A stretch of DNA of 64,000 nucleotides, taken from the NCBI RefSeq assembly GCF_034274695.1, contig NZ_CP128362.1, positions 6,946,501-7,010,500 on the forward strand, read 5' to 3'. This document shows, in pieces, positions 7,489-15,528 of this stretch. This stretch comes from Chitinophaga sp. LS1. GTDB lineage: Bacteria; Bacteroidota; Bacteroidia; Chitinophagales; Chitinophagaceae. Numbering within the stretch: the stretch's first letter is position 1; each line of letters begins with the position of its first letter. The notes under the pieces were generated by a model. It saw only the letters and a list, made by a program, of their open reading frames with translations, ran no database searches and was not told the origin of the DNA. Made by a program: the position numbers and the translations under genes.

Positions 7489-9570
7489 TTACTTACAACT
7501 AATCACCGACTGCTGTTGCGCAGGTACAGATGATCCCATTGCCTTTGACAACTTAAACAAATTACTGCTTGGAGAATCTACCGGCAATCCATTGGCTTCA
7601 CGGATCAACTGGAAGATATGATCCGGTCTTACTACCACATAATCGGAATTCAGTGCTGTCGCCGCATTCTTAAAGCTGGTAGGCGTTACTCCCTGCCATG
7701 GCTGCGCCTGTATTATGATAAATCTTGGCGATGTACCATTCCAGCCAGCAGCTGCAGAAGCAATATTATCTTTGATGGTCTGCTCTGTTGTACAATAGTT
7801 ACAATTCAGTGCCATTCCCGGTAGGGTATTGTTATAAATAGTTAAACCACCATTGGTATTCTGCGCAGTCATTCCCAGCAGTGAAGGCGCATACGTTGCA
7901 TAGGTCTGACCTACATTCTGATTGATACCACCGGTGATGGTATTCCATATTGTTACCACTCTAAATCCTGCACGTTGATTATAATCTTCTGTCTTCGCCA
8001 CAAACTGGTTTAGCTTCGCCTGATCCCAGCTGTTAGGATAGGTATAGCCATAGCCGGAAGGACCACTGATCAGGTTATCATTATCTGTTGATGACTGCCA
8101 GTAATAGTTCAATGCACCCGGCATCGCATCCAGCATAGCTGGTGATAATGTCCATCCCATCGGCACCTGTCCGCGTCCCGGATCATTCCACAGTTTACGC
8201 ATCAGGTGTTCTACATATTGCAGGTTATCGCCATCACTCAATATAAATGCTACATAGATTTTATTCTGCAAAGCAGGTTTCTGTGGCATTGCTTTCAGGT
8301 TCACCGTTCTTGGCATACCGCTATGTACTGTGAGGTTGGAAGACCAGTCACTCGCAATAGTGGTGATACCATAAGTCGATGTCCTTTGCACACCCGATCC
8401 TTCGTTCTGCCACCAACCCATGAAGTTAGCACCTGCAGGCATTGAAGCGAGGAAACTATTCAGCAATGTACTTTCATCTGCAACGTCAGGATCCAGCCAG
8501 ATGGTCGCAGCACCAATAGCCGTGGCATATTCACGCAATGCGGCTTTGTGTGTTGAAGGATCTAAACCGATCAATAAACGCTTGTCTGCATTCGGCCAGT
8601 AAGTATTATACATCGCCTGGTACACCGCCATTTTGCTGCTATACACACCACGCAGATCTGTTAAGATCGGCAGGTTGTAAGGCGCTGCCTGCAATTTGGA
8701 CAGCAATGTTGGTGAACAGATCAACGCGTTCTGGTTCTTTGCCAGCATGGTGGCCAGGTTCACGGTATGGATCTGAGATGGATCATACACGATCAAACCA
8801 CCGATTTCGTTACGGTACTTGGTGATCAGGCTATACTTATCCGATACTTCGTTATAGCCCAATCCGAGAGAATTCAACCAGGTATACTGACCTTCGGCAA
8901 ATGCATCTCCTTCGTAAGAGAAGATACGTGGTTGTGTCTTGTTGACAATACCTTTCAGTGAAGCAAATAAATACATTTCTGCAGAAAAATTATTCTGCTG
9001 TACAGCTACATAATCCACTTTCGTATAAGCCGAACCCCGCCAATATACTCGCAGTTCTATCGAATGGTTGTCTGCCGGCATGGTAAACGGCAAGGTGAAA
9101 GTGACATAATCACCCGCAATGGTAAACATAGTACGGGTAATGGTTTGCGACGCCAGGGTAGCACCCGTTGTTGCGTCTCGCACATCAATATCCACGACAG
9201 GGTCATTGTTGGCGGTGTTGTTGTCCGTCTTCATACGGAACTCCGCTACATTCGCACCTTCGGGAATGGTGTTGTCATAAGGACCATAGATCATATGGTC
9301 GTTGGCTGCGTCGATACCCACCTGGCAAAGCCAGCCATCGGTTTCTAAACGGCCTGTTTTATGACTTAGTGAAGAACCTTCTGCTTCCCATTTCGTGGAA
9401 GTTTCGCGAAGGATAATCAGGTCCTGCGTTTGTGCCGTAGCAGGAAATGATGGCAATAACTGACCCTGAGGCCAGGTGGTTTGGGCCATTGAGGGCATGG
9501 CGCAAAACGGCATCAGTAGCAACGACATGGCTACTGCGATCTTTACAGACGGGTTACCGGGTTTGATCAT
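7489..9570 (-). CDS. GxGYxYP-family putative secreted glycoside hydrolase
   Basis: A 693-residue protein with a signal peptide ('MSLLLMPFCAMPSMAQ' near residues 15-30). The diagnostic G-Y-G-Y-T-Y-P motif is in 'SGPSGYGYTYPNSW', in the C-terminal half, identifying the GxGYxYP putative glycoside hydrolase family. A beta-sandwich-like region at about residues 45-190 ('EGANVAEFRMKTDNNTAN', 'SIELRVYWRGSAYTKVDY') precedes it and may bind carbohydrate. The family is known mainly from gut and soil Bacteroidota; the reaction is unproven. It sits alone with its own terminator, not next to a SusC/SusD pair. Fairly sure of the family, not of the activity. Confidence 0.82.
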   Translation of the reverse strand: MIKPGNPSVKIAVAMSLLLMPFCAMPSMAQTTWPQGQLLPSFPATAQTQDLIILRETSTKWEAEGSSLSHKTGRLETDGWLCQVGIDAANDHMIYGPYDNTIPEGANVAEFRMKTDNNTANNDPVVDIDVRDATTGATLASQTITRTMFTIAGDYVTFTLPFTMPADNHSIELRVYWRGSAYTKVDYVAVQQNNFSAEMYLFASLKGIVNKTQPRIFSYEGDAFAEGQYTWLNSLGLGYNEVSDKYSLITKYRNEIGGLIVYDPSQIHTVNLATMLAKNQNALICSPTLLSKLQAAPYNLPILTDLRGVYSSKMAVYQAMYNTYWPNADKRLLIGLDPSTHKAALREYATAIGAATIWLDPDVADESTLLNSFLASMPAGANFMGWWQNEGSGVQRTSTYGITTIASDWSSNLTVHSGMPRTVNLKAMPQKPALQNKIYVAFILSDGDNLQYVEHLMRKLWNDPGRGQVPMGWTLSPAMLDAMPGALNYYWQSSTDNDNLISGPSGYGYTYPNSWDQAKLNQFVAKTEDYNQRAGFRVVTIWNTITGGINQNVGQTYATYAPSLLGMTAQNTNGGLTIYNNTLPGMALNCNYCTTEQTIKDNIASAAAGWNGTSPRFIIIQAQPWQGVTPTSFKNAATALNSDYVVVRPDHIFQLIREANGLPVDSPSSNLFKLSKAMGSSVPAQQQSVISCK

Positions 9571-9864
9571 AGGTGAACTATTAAATATGAATGTAACGTG
9601 TCCCTTCCAGGTGAAGGGTCTTTAATGGACGCTAAGTACTCTCTGAGTCATTTTCAACGTGAACGGATTAAAAGTACGTATTAAAAGTGAATTGCAAAAT
9701 ATGATTGAGGATGGTTGGACGCTAAAAGGATTTAATAGACTGAAAATCAAAGGAATTGTAATTTCAAATCATAACAATGAAATAACAGGAAAACGCTTTT
9801 ATCTTCGGCAAAAGCGTTTTTCTGTTATGCGGTAAATGGCCTGCGGCCAGCACCAATTTAATAT
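9571..9864. other. Intergenic region holding the AraC-gene terminator
   Basis: About 290 nt. The left part should hold the promoter of the GxGYxYP gene, though I see no convincing TAnnTTTG. A GGACGCTAA word occurs twice (near 9626 and 9718). The right part holds the hairpin at 9784-9826. Confidence 0.5.
9784..9826 (-). terminator. Intrinsic terminator downstream of the AraC gene
   Basis: A 17-bp stem with one mismatch (9784-9800 with 9810-9826) around a TCTTCGG-containing loop, 38 nt past the stop at 9865. T/A-rich arms favour termination on the minus strand. Confidence 0.75.
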
Positions 9865-10788
9865 TTAATTAAAGGATTGTCTGAATGCTAACGGCGATAA
9901 ATTCGTCTTTGCCTTAAATAATTTACTAAAACTCTGCGGATACTCAAACCCAAGCTGGTAAGCAATCTCACTGACTGACAATGTGGTCGTGGACAACTGT
10001 ACCTTCGCCTCCTCAATCAGTTTTTCATGTATATGCTGCTGCGTACTTAACCCAGTTAATGCCTTCAGTAACCCACTCAGATAATCTGCGGAAACATGTA
10101 GTTGTGTTGCTACATAACTCACTGTTGGCAAACCACGTTGTTCTTTAAAATATACTTCCAGCAAATTATCCAATTGCGTTAATAACTGATGACTACTTCT
10201 TCTCCTCGTCAAAAACTGTCGCTGATAAAAACGCTCTGAATAATTCAGCAATGCTTCCAACATTGAGATAGTTATAGTATGACTAAAGGTATCTATGTTC
10301 GCAATGATCTCCTGCTCTATATTATTCACTATATGCACCAGCGTATTTTCTTCTTTATCGGATAAAAACAACGCTTCATTTACCCCATAATCAAAAAAAG
10401 CATACTGTCGCATCTTCTTTGCTAACGGCGTATTCCATAGAAAATCAGGATGCACCATCAGCATCCATCCATTTGCGTCCTTCATTGCCATCATTTCCCT
10501 CATCGTCTGTTCGTCCATCTCCATTCCAAACACCTGTCCCGGCGCCATAAACGACAACACACCTGCATCAAAATCATAATCCTGCTGACCATATTTTATC
10601 TTTACTCCTTTTGCAAAGCCCTGCTTCAGGGCAATGAGATAGAAGTCCGGCACCAATGTCTTCGGCTCGAATACAGGCAACTCTTTGATCGTATTGAATT
10701 GCACCACACTGATCAATGGGTGACCTGTCATGGGCAGGCCCCTTAACTGATGAAATTCGCTGATGGATTTTACTCTATATGGTTGCAT
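9865..10788 (-). CDS. AraC/XylS-family transcriptional regulator
   Basis: A 307-residue regulator. The N-terminal ~190 residues are a cupin-like sensory domain ('YDFDAGVLSFMAPGQVFGM'). The C-terminal ~100 residues hold two helix-turn-helix motifs, 'LPTVSYVATQLHVSADYLSG' and 'LSVSEIAYQLGFEYPQSFSK', typical of AraC. The start at 10788 (MQPYRVKS) is chosen because the longer frame to 10995 only overlaps the end of the NmrA gene. Its ATG lies 8 nt after the NmrA stop, so the two form an operon and the regulator probably controls that dehydrogenase or its own locus. Confidence 0.88.
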   Translation of the reverse strand: MQPYRVKSISEFHQLRGLPMTGHPLISVVQFNTIKELPVFEPKTLVPDFYLIALKQGFAKGVKIKYGQQDYDFDAGVLSFMAPGQVFGMEMDEQTMREMMAMKDANGWMLMVHPDFLWNTPLAKKMRQYAFFDYGVNEALFLSDKEENTLVHIVNNIEQEIIANIDTFSHTITISMLEALLNYSERFYQRQFLTRRRSSHQLLTQLDNLLEVYFKEQRGLPTVSYVATQLHVSADYLSGLLKALTGLSTQQHIHEKLIEEAKVQLSTTTLSVSEIAYQLGFEYPQSFSKLFKAKTNLSPLAFRQSFN

Positions 10789-10796
10789 ATCCAAAT

Positions 10797-11651
10797 TTAG
10801 TAAGCTGCTGCAAATAAAGGTGCAAAATCCTTCAGTTTCCGTTTCCCCAGTACAGGCCGTTGCTGAAAATATTTTTCCTGAATCTCGCCACTGTGCTGCG
10901 CTTGCTGCATGGCTACCAACATAGCTGCCAGGTCTTTGGGCATACCCATCATTTCCATACCTTGTTGTACCTGTTCGGCTGGCAATGCCGGCCATTGCAG
11001 ATCGGGTTTGCCGATGGCTGTGCCTAATATATGTGCCGCTTCATTACAGGTAAGTTCATCACTGGCTACGTAGCGGATCTTTATTCCCTGTGAAGGTGTT
11101 TCCAGTTCTTCCACCACTACATCTGCAATATCTTCCGGTGCTACAAAGGCTATCATATCATCTCCCCCATAGTTGGACATAATCATGCCATAGGTTTTAA
11201 TCATGCCAATGAACCCATAAAAATTAGAATAAAACGATCCCGGTCTTAAATGGGTCACGCTTACATCTTTTAAATCATTGAAAAAACCTTCTGCACTATG
11301 GTCTTTGATCACTTCAGCAGCCCACCCACTGAGATTGATCACTCTTTTTATATTATTTGCCTGGATGGCCTGTACGTAATTATTGGCAATACGTGTAAAG
11401 TATCCCAGTTGATCCTGTTCGGCCATATTGAAAGGGATCATACAATACACGGCATCTGCTCCTTTGAATGTCTCTTGTATGAAAATAGTGTCTTCCAGAC
11501 TGCCGATGGCCGGCTTTGCACCTAAAGCAATAATCGTTTCGGCTTTGGCCGCATCACTGCTAATGACTGTCACATCATGGCCTTTTTCAATTAATAAAAT
11601 GGCCAGTGGCTTACTGATATTGCCTAATGATCCTGTTACAATGATTTTCAT
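10797..11651 (-). CDS. NmrA-like NAD(P)-binding atypical SDR
   Basis: A 284-residue Rossmann protein beginning 'MKIIVTGSLGNISKPLAILL', a TGxxGxxx dinucleotide-binding loop of the atypical SDR/NmrA type. Further family features are 'GADAVYCMIPF', 'NNIKRVINLSGWAAE' and 'VTHLRPGSFYSNF'. Members act as redox sensors or as quinone/flavonoid-type reductases. It is the first gene of a two-gene operon with the AraC regulator. The classic SDR YxxxK pair is not obvious, in keeping with NmrA proteins. The substrate is unknown. Confidence 0.8.
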   Translation of the reverse strand: MKIIVTGSLGNISKPLAILLIEKGHDVTVISSDAAKAETIIALGAKPAIGSLEDTIFIQETFKGADAVYCMIPFNMAEQDQLGYFTRIANNYVQAIQANNIKRVINLSGWAAEVIKDHSAEGFFNDLKDVSVTHLRPGSFYSNFYGFIGMIKTYGMIMSNYGGDDMIAFVAPEDIADVVVEELETPSQGIKIRYVASDELTCNEAAHILGTAIGKPDLQWPALPAEQVQQGMEMMGMPKDLAAMLVAMQQAQHSGEIQEKYFQQRPVLGKRKLKDFAPLFAAAY

Positions 11652-11745
11652 ATGATTATGATTTTAGGTAAATGTAGACCTGCCTGAAAATCCTCACGTA
11701 GCCGAATACGGTCTGGTTGTAGCCAAATCCTTGTAACTTTACCAG

Positions 11746-12186
11746 ATGAAAGCAGGTCAATTTATACACGCCAGTTCGCTACTGGATGCCAGCATATTTG
11801 AAGATGTCATTATTTTCATTACTGAACAGGATGAAAAAGGAGCGATGGGATTTGTGGTGAATAAACAATTTTCCCGTGGACTGACTGAGCTGGAGGAGTT
11901 TAAAAACGGGAAACCATTCCCTTTGTATGAAGGAGGACCGGTGGACCAGGAACATCTTTTCTTTGTACACCAACGACCTGACCTGATTCCGGATGGTACA
12001 CATATAAGTGATAAAGTGTACTATGGCGGCGATTTTAAAACCGCCGTAGCACATATCAATAAGGGTACCCTTACGACCCAGGATATTAAAATATTTATCG
12101 GTTATTGTGGATGGGATAATACCGAGCTGGAAGCTGAAATTGAAGAAGGTAGCTGGACGGTGGCAGCGACAGGCGCACTTTTTTAG
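11746..12186 (+). CDS. YqgE/AlgH family protein
   Basis: A 146-residue cytosolic protein matching the YqgE/AlgH (DUF179) family over its full length. It starts 'KAGQFIHASSLLDASIFED', then 'GAMGFVVNKQF', 'PLYEGGPVDQEHLFFVH', 'YYGGDF' and the C-terminal 'FIGYCGWDNTELEAEIEEG' followed by W. The family is common in Bacteroidota and Proteobacteria; its biochemical role is not settled. Transcribed alone, divergent from the NmrA gene with about 95 nt between them. A TAACTTTA sequence shortly before the ATG is a possible weak -7 element. Confidence 0.9.
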   Translation: MKAGQFIHASSLLDASIFEDVIIFITEQDEKGAMGFVVNKQFSRGLTELEEFKNGKPFPLYEGGPVDQEHLFFVHQRPDLIPDGTHISDKVYYGGDFKTAVAHINKGTLTTQDIKIFIGYCGWDNTELEAEIEEGSWTVAATGALF

Positions 12187-12204
12187 TTTCGATTCAAATA
12201 CAGT

Positions 12205-12990
12205 TTACTTAATCACCTCCTGAAACACAGCATGATCTGCTATCTTATGATACAATATGTCATGCCCTGTATTATTCACATGCACACCATCGCCATAAGC
12301 CACCGCTGCCCTGATCGTTCCATCTTCAGCAGCCAGGGTATCATACACATTGCTAAAATGCTCGCCAAAAGCTGCCTGCATCTTTACATTCAGGTTTTTC
12401 AACCGTATTCTGTAAGCCGCATCCGGGAAGTTGCGCGGTTGTGTACCGAATATAATGTACTTCACCTTCGCTGAATCCAGCAAACGGATCATCTCATTGA
12501 AGTTGTCCATAATCTCATCATCTGTATAATCATATGCCACATCATTGGTTGGATATGACATGATCACCAGCGAAGGCCGGAAAGACAATGCAGCCGTAAT
12601 GTTGTGAAGGGTATCAGTCGCAGGGCGACCAGGTTTAGTAAAGCTCTTTGGAATCCCCTGGTAAGTGGTGAGCCCGAATATTCCAAGGTTGAAATAACTA
12701 AGTACCCGCTTATTCTCCTTTGTAGACAGCTTTAACCTGTTTACCCAGGAAGAATCAGTTGGACTGGCTCCCATGCCTGCGGCAGTGGAAGAACCAATAA
12801 TAACAATGGTGGCGGAATCTGTCTTTGTAGGCGCCGGGTTAGTCGGTGTAGTTGGAGTTGTCCCGGGTTCTTTTATGTCAGCATTCTCATTTTTACCACA
12901 CGAAATAAACAAGATTGCTAGGGTAAAGCAACAATATAGGTAATGTTTCACGGCAGTAAAGTTATTATTCGATGGTAAATCATCGTTCAC
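12205..12990 (-). CDS. SGNH/GDSL-family lipoprotein esterase
   Basis: A 261-residue lipoprotein. The signal sequence ends 'FTLAILFISCGKN' with the lipobox Cys at about residue 31, followed by a Pro/Thr-rich linker (PGTTPTTPTNPAPTKT). The hydrolase domain has block I 'IVIIGSSTAAGMGA' with the catalytic Ser, block III 'YPTNDVAYD' and block V 'DGVHVNNTGHD' with the catalytic Asp and His. Such enzymes deacetylate or de-esterify glycans and lipids; here it would face the periplasm or the cell surface. Convergent with yqgE, 18 nt apart. The long N-terminus leaves the exact start open. Confidence 0.82.
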   Translation of the reverse strand: MNDDLPSNNNFTAVKHYLYCCFTLAILFISCGKNENADIKEPGTTPTTPTNPAPTKTDSATIVIIGSSTAAGMGASPTDSSWVNRLKLSTKENKRVLSYFNLGIFGLTTYQGIPKSFTKPGRPATDTLHNITAALSFRPSLVIMSYPTNDVAYDYTDDEIMDNFNEMIRLLDSAKVKYIIFGTQPRNFPDAAYRIRLKNLNVKMQAAFGEHFSNVYDTLAAEDGTIRAAVAYGDGVHVNNTGHDILYHKIADHAVFQEVIK

Positions 12991-13127
12991 ACCTTCATGC
13001 TATGCCGCATGGTATATATAATTAATTTATTATCAACTTATATGCATTACTAATTTTGAATCATTCCTAGTGGTTAAACGCGCGCAAACCAGTCTCTACA
13101 ACTCTTCTACCCCTCATCCAGTACGCT

Positions 13128-13727
13128 TCAATTTTTATTCGTACTGGCTTTACGCTTATATCGTGTCAACTTCACCTCCGCCGGGTTCAATTCATGAAAC
13201 CCGATACCCAAAAACCGCTTTACCAATTTCCCGGGCACCCTGAAATCTTTCGCAAACCTTACCATTTCCCTGATCTCATGTCGTGACAATCCATCTTCTT
13301 CCATTTCTTCCAATTCCTCCTCCTCAAATAATGGCTCATCAGGCGCCTCCTGCTCTTCCAACAACGGATTGCCAAATTCAAAATACACCTCCTCCTCTGA
13401 GCCATATTTAGTACGAATCCTGGTACCTTCTTTAAACACTGCATATCCATACACCCCCACCGTCGAATTCTCAAGCAATACCCCTATCTCCGCCTCCGGA
13501 AAAATATCTATCATTGCCTTTGCCTGTACGCCCAATCCTGCAGATAAAAACTCAAATGGCAACTCCTTGTCCACTAAAATCAAACAATCATTATATTCCC
13601 CCGCAAACAACGTTTCCGGTTTATTCGTCTCAAATAAATTTACTTCCTGCCCAGATTCGAAATCTTTTAACAAAAGATCTTTGTCGTAAGCGCCTTTTAC
13701 AAACACATAATATTTATTCCATGCCAT
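13128..13727 (-). CDS. Hypothetical cytosolic acidic protein
   Basis: A 199-residue protein without signal or membrane segments. The start is taken at the ATG 13727 ('MAWNKYYVFVKGAYDKDLL') rather than a TTG two codons upstream. The first ~130 residues look like alternating strands and helices. Residues ~130-155 form a very acidic stretch ('EEEELEEMEEDG') and the C-terminus is basic. I do not recognise the family. Codon use is strongly purine-loaded, and a clean single frame with no internal breaks supports a real gene. Confidence 0.6.
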   Translation of the reverse strand: MAWNKYYVFVKGAYDKDLLLKDFESGQEVNLFETNKPETLFAGEYNDCLILVDKELPFEFLSAGLGVQAKAMIDIFPEAEIGVLLENSTVGVYGYAVFKEGTRIRTKYGSEEEVYFEFGNPLLEEQEAPDEPLFEEEELEEMEEDGLSRHEIREMVRFAKDFRVPGKLVKRFLGIGFHELNPAEVKLTRYKRKASTNKN

Positions 13728-13896
13728 GTACAACTACTTTATAAAACCGGTGTAATGTACTCTCTTTTTTAGAGACATCTCCGCAATCAGATTATCCCAA
13801 ACATTCTTCGGGTTTTAATCATTAATATCAATAGCCGTCGACTCATCAACCTCATTTACAAAACCAGTATCTTCGCCCCTCAAAATTCAACAGACA

Positions 13897-14370
13897 ATGA
13901 ACACCCCAATCACCTATGTCGAAGGCGATCTGCTGGTAGCTGCCAAAGCCGGAAAATTCGATGCCATTGTACACGGCTGTAACTGCTTCTGCACACAAAA
14001 AAAGGGCATAGCTCCCCTTATCGCCAAAGCTTTCGGTTCGGACAAATTCCCCCTTGAAACAAAGCAATACAAGGGCGACCGAACTAAACTCGGCAAAATA
14101 GATTACCAAACAGTAACCCTTCCCAGCCAACAAGGGCTCACTATCATCAACGCCTATACTCAATACGACTACAGAGGCGAAAAACCTTTCGACCCTCTCG
14201 CATTCCGGCATTGCATGCAGGCAATAAACAGCCTGTTCAAAGGCGCACATATTGGCATGCCTTTGATCGGTGCTGGTCTTGCGGGCGGAGATTGGGATGA
14301 AATCAGTAAAATAATTGCGGCAGAATTAACAAACTGCCAGGTCACAGTAGTCCGTTTACAGCAACGATAA
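13897..14370 (+). CDS. Macro domain (ADP-ribose-binding) protein
   Basis: A 157-residue single macro domain of the Poa1p/OARD1-like type. It starts 'ITYVEGDLLVAA', then 'FDAIVHGCNCFCTQKKGIA' (ribose-binding loop), 'TIINAYTQYDYRG' and 'HIGMPLIGAGLAGGDWDEI' (the phosphate-binding Gly loop). The family binds ADP-ribose and may hydrolyse ADP-ribose-1''-phosphate or ADP-ribosyl-glutamate. It is convergent with, and overlaps by 15 nt, the zinc-ribbon-like gene on the other strand. Confidence 0.88.
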   Translation: MNTPITYVEGDLLVAAKAGKFDAIVHGCNCFCTQKKGIAPLIAKAFGSDKFPLETKQYKGDRTKLGKIDYQTVTLPSQQGLTIINAYTQYDYRGEKPFDPLAFRHCMQAINSLFKGAHIGMPLIGAGLAGGDWDEISKIIAAELTNCQVTVVRLQQR

Positions 14371-14805
14371 CCGTTGCTCTAATAATTTGATCTTACCTGT
14401 CCAATAGCCTTTTGCTTCTTCCTTTTCTTTGTTGGTTTCCTGTCGCAACTGTTGCAATTCACCATTGTAAATGGTGATCAAACCGTTCAGATGCGTCTTT
14501 AATCCTTCCGTCGTATTAGGGATATACCCGGGTCCGGAGCAACCGCAAGAGTGAAAAGCGATGCCCACTGAATATAATACACGCAGGTGTTCCCATGCCT
14601 TAATTTTCCCTTTCCCAGGAGCTTCGAAGTCCATGCCCATATCAGCCATCAGCTCCCCACAATCGGGGCACTTGGCCAATTTGGCATGTGCATGCCCACC
14701 CGTTCCGGAACAGGAACAGTCATCAGAAATACGCCTCTTAAAGGTCTTACGGCATTTAAAACAAGCATAGTGTGGCTTGTATACGGAAAATCCATATCGA
14801 CACAT
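14356..14805 (-). CDS. Zinc-ribbon-like hypothetical protein with C-terminal coiled coil
   Basis: A 149-residue protein. Two CxxC pairs are present, 'YACFKCRKTFKRR' and 'AKCPDCGELM', with a CSCSGTGGHAHAK stretch between them, so a structural zinc site is likely. Another Cys cluster, 'FHSCGCSGPGY', lies mid-protein. The last ~50 residues ('IYNGELQQLRQETNKEKEEA' onward) form a coiled coil. No family name is recognised. Its 3' end overlaps the macro-domain gene by 15 nt on the opposite strand. Confidence 0.65.
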   Translation of the reverse strand: MCRYGFSVYKPHYACFKCRKTFKRRISDDCSCSGTGGHAHAKLAKCPDCGELMADMGMDFEAPGKGKIKAWEHLRVLYSVGIAFHSCGCSGPGYIPNTTEGLKTHLNGLITIYNGELQQLRQETNKEKEEAKGYWTGKIKLLEQRLSLL

Positions 14806-14930
14806 ATATACAGTTAATTAGGGTAAAGTGATGCAAAGATACTACCCTCCTGCCATAGCATTTCTTTATAAAATGTTATAATTTGTCAATGCAATTGTCT
14901 TTTGTTCCTGAACAACGCAACAGCCTTAGT

Positions 14931-14959
14931 AAAAAAAAACGGCACTACAAAATGCCGCT
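14931..14959 (-). terminator. Orphan minus-strand intrinsic terminator
   Basis: A 7-bp stem (AGCGGCA/TGCCGTT on the minus strand, one G-U pair) with an 8-nt loop, followed on the minus strand by about nine T. No minus-strand gene lies upstream within 500 nt; the gene to the right, at 15101, is on the plus strand. It could end a small RNA or an antisense transcript. Confidence 0.5.
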
Positions 14960-15100
14960 GTTAAATGTAGTCAGTTATCGATCATCAACTCCTGCAAATT
15001 CAATGGGAACCAATACCTTTGGTATGATGCAGTTACGCAACAAGACTGGTAAATAATTTTTAGTCTTTAAAATCCATCAACTAGTTTTTATCTTTATTTC

Positions 15101-15346
15101 ATGAGTACCACCTACCAACCCATCAATTGCGACTACTACGACCGTTTGGAGGCCTGGGCCACCATGCGCACCATCTGCCTCATCCGTTTCACATCCGAAG
15201 ATGGCCAGGTGCAGGAAGTCTCCTCGCGCATCGCCGATCTCTTCGTCCTTGAAAAAGTGGAATACATGCGTCTTGAAAATGGCGTCGTATTAAGACTCGA
15301 TACCCTTATCGACGTCAATAATATCCCCCTACCCAATCAATGCTAA
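15101..15346 (+). CDS. rof: Rho-binding antiterminator (Rof family)
   Basis: An 81-residue protein that lines up with Rof/YaeO over most of its length. 'TYQPINCDYYDRLEAWATMR' corresponds to the conserved 'YQPI(N/D)CDxYDxLE' start, followed by a small Sm-like beta-barrel ending 'VEYMRLENGVVLRLDTLIDV'. In E. coli, Rof binds Rho and inhibits Rho-dependent termination. Whether the Bacteroidota form does the same is inference. Single gene with a -7-like TATCTTTA just upstream. Confidence 0.82.
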   Translation: MSTTYQPINCDYYDRLEAWATMRTICLIRFTSEDGQVQEVSSRIADLFVLEKVEYMRLENGVVLRLDTLIDVNNIPLPNQC

Positions 15347-15528
15347 AAGAACAGCCGCCATCCATCTTCATTATTTCCCACCATCGTTTTCCCATAGAGC
15401 GTGATCTTAAACATCGTACAGGAGAATACATTCTGGCATAATAAAACTATACATACAGTCAGCAATAGCGGTTCATAAAGTGAATTTCATCTATAATGTT
15501 TATTCTTCGAAAACCTTACATTTACAAT

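Noticed and set aside
10789..10995. N-terminal extension of the AraC frame
   Set aside because: It overlaps the NmrA coding sequence in another frame and lacks similarity to AraC proteins; the ATG at 10788 fits better.
14961..15057. Plus-strand frame ending 'MGTNTFGMMQLRNKTGK'
   Set aside because: Short, no start context, no recognisable family; it probably belongs to untranslated DNA before rof.
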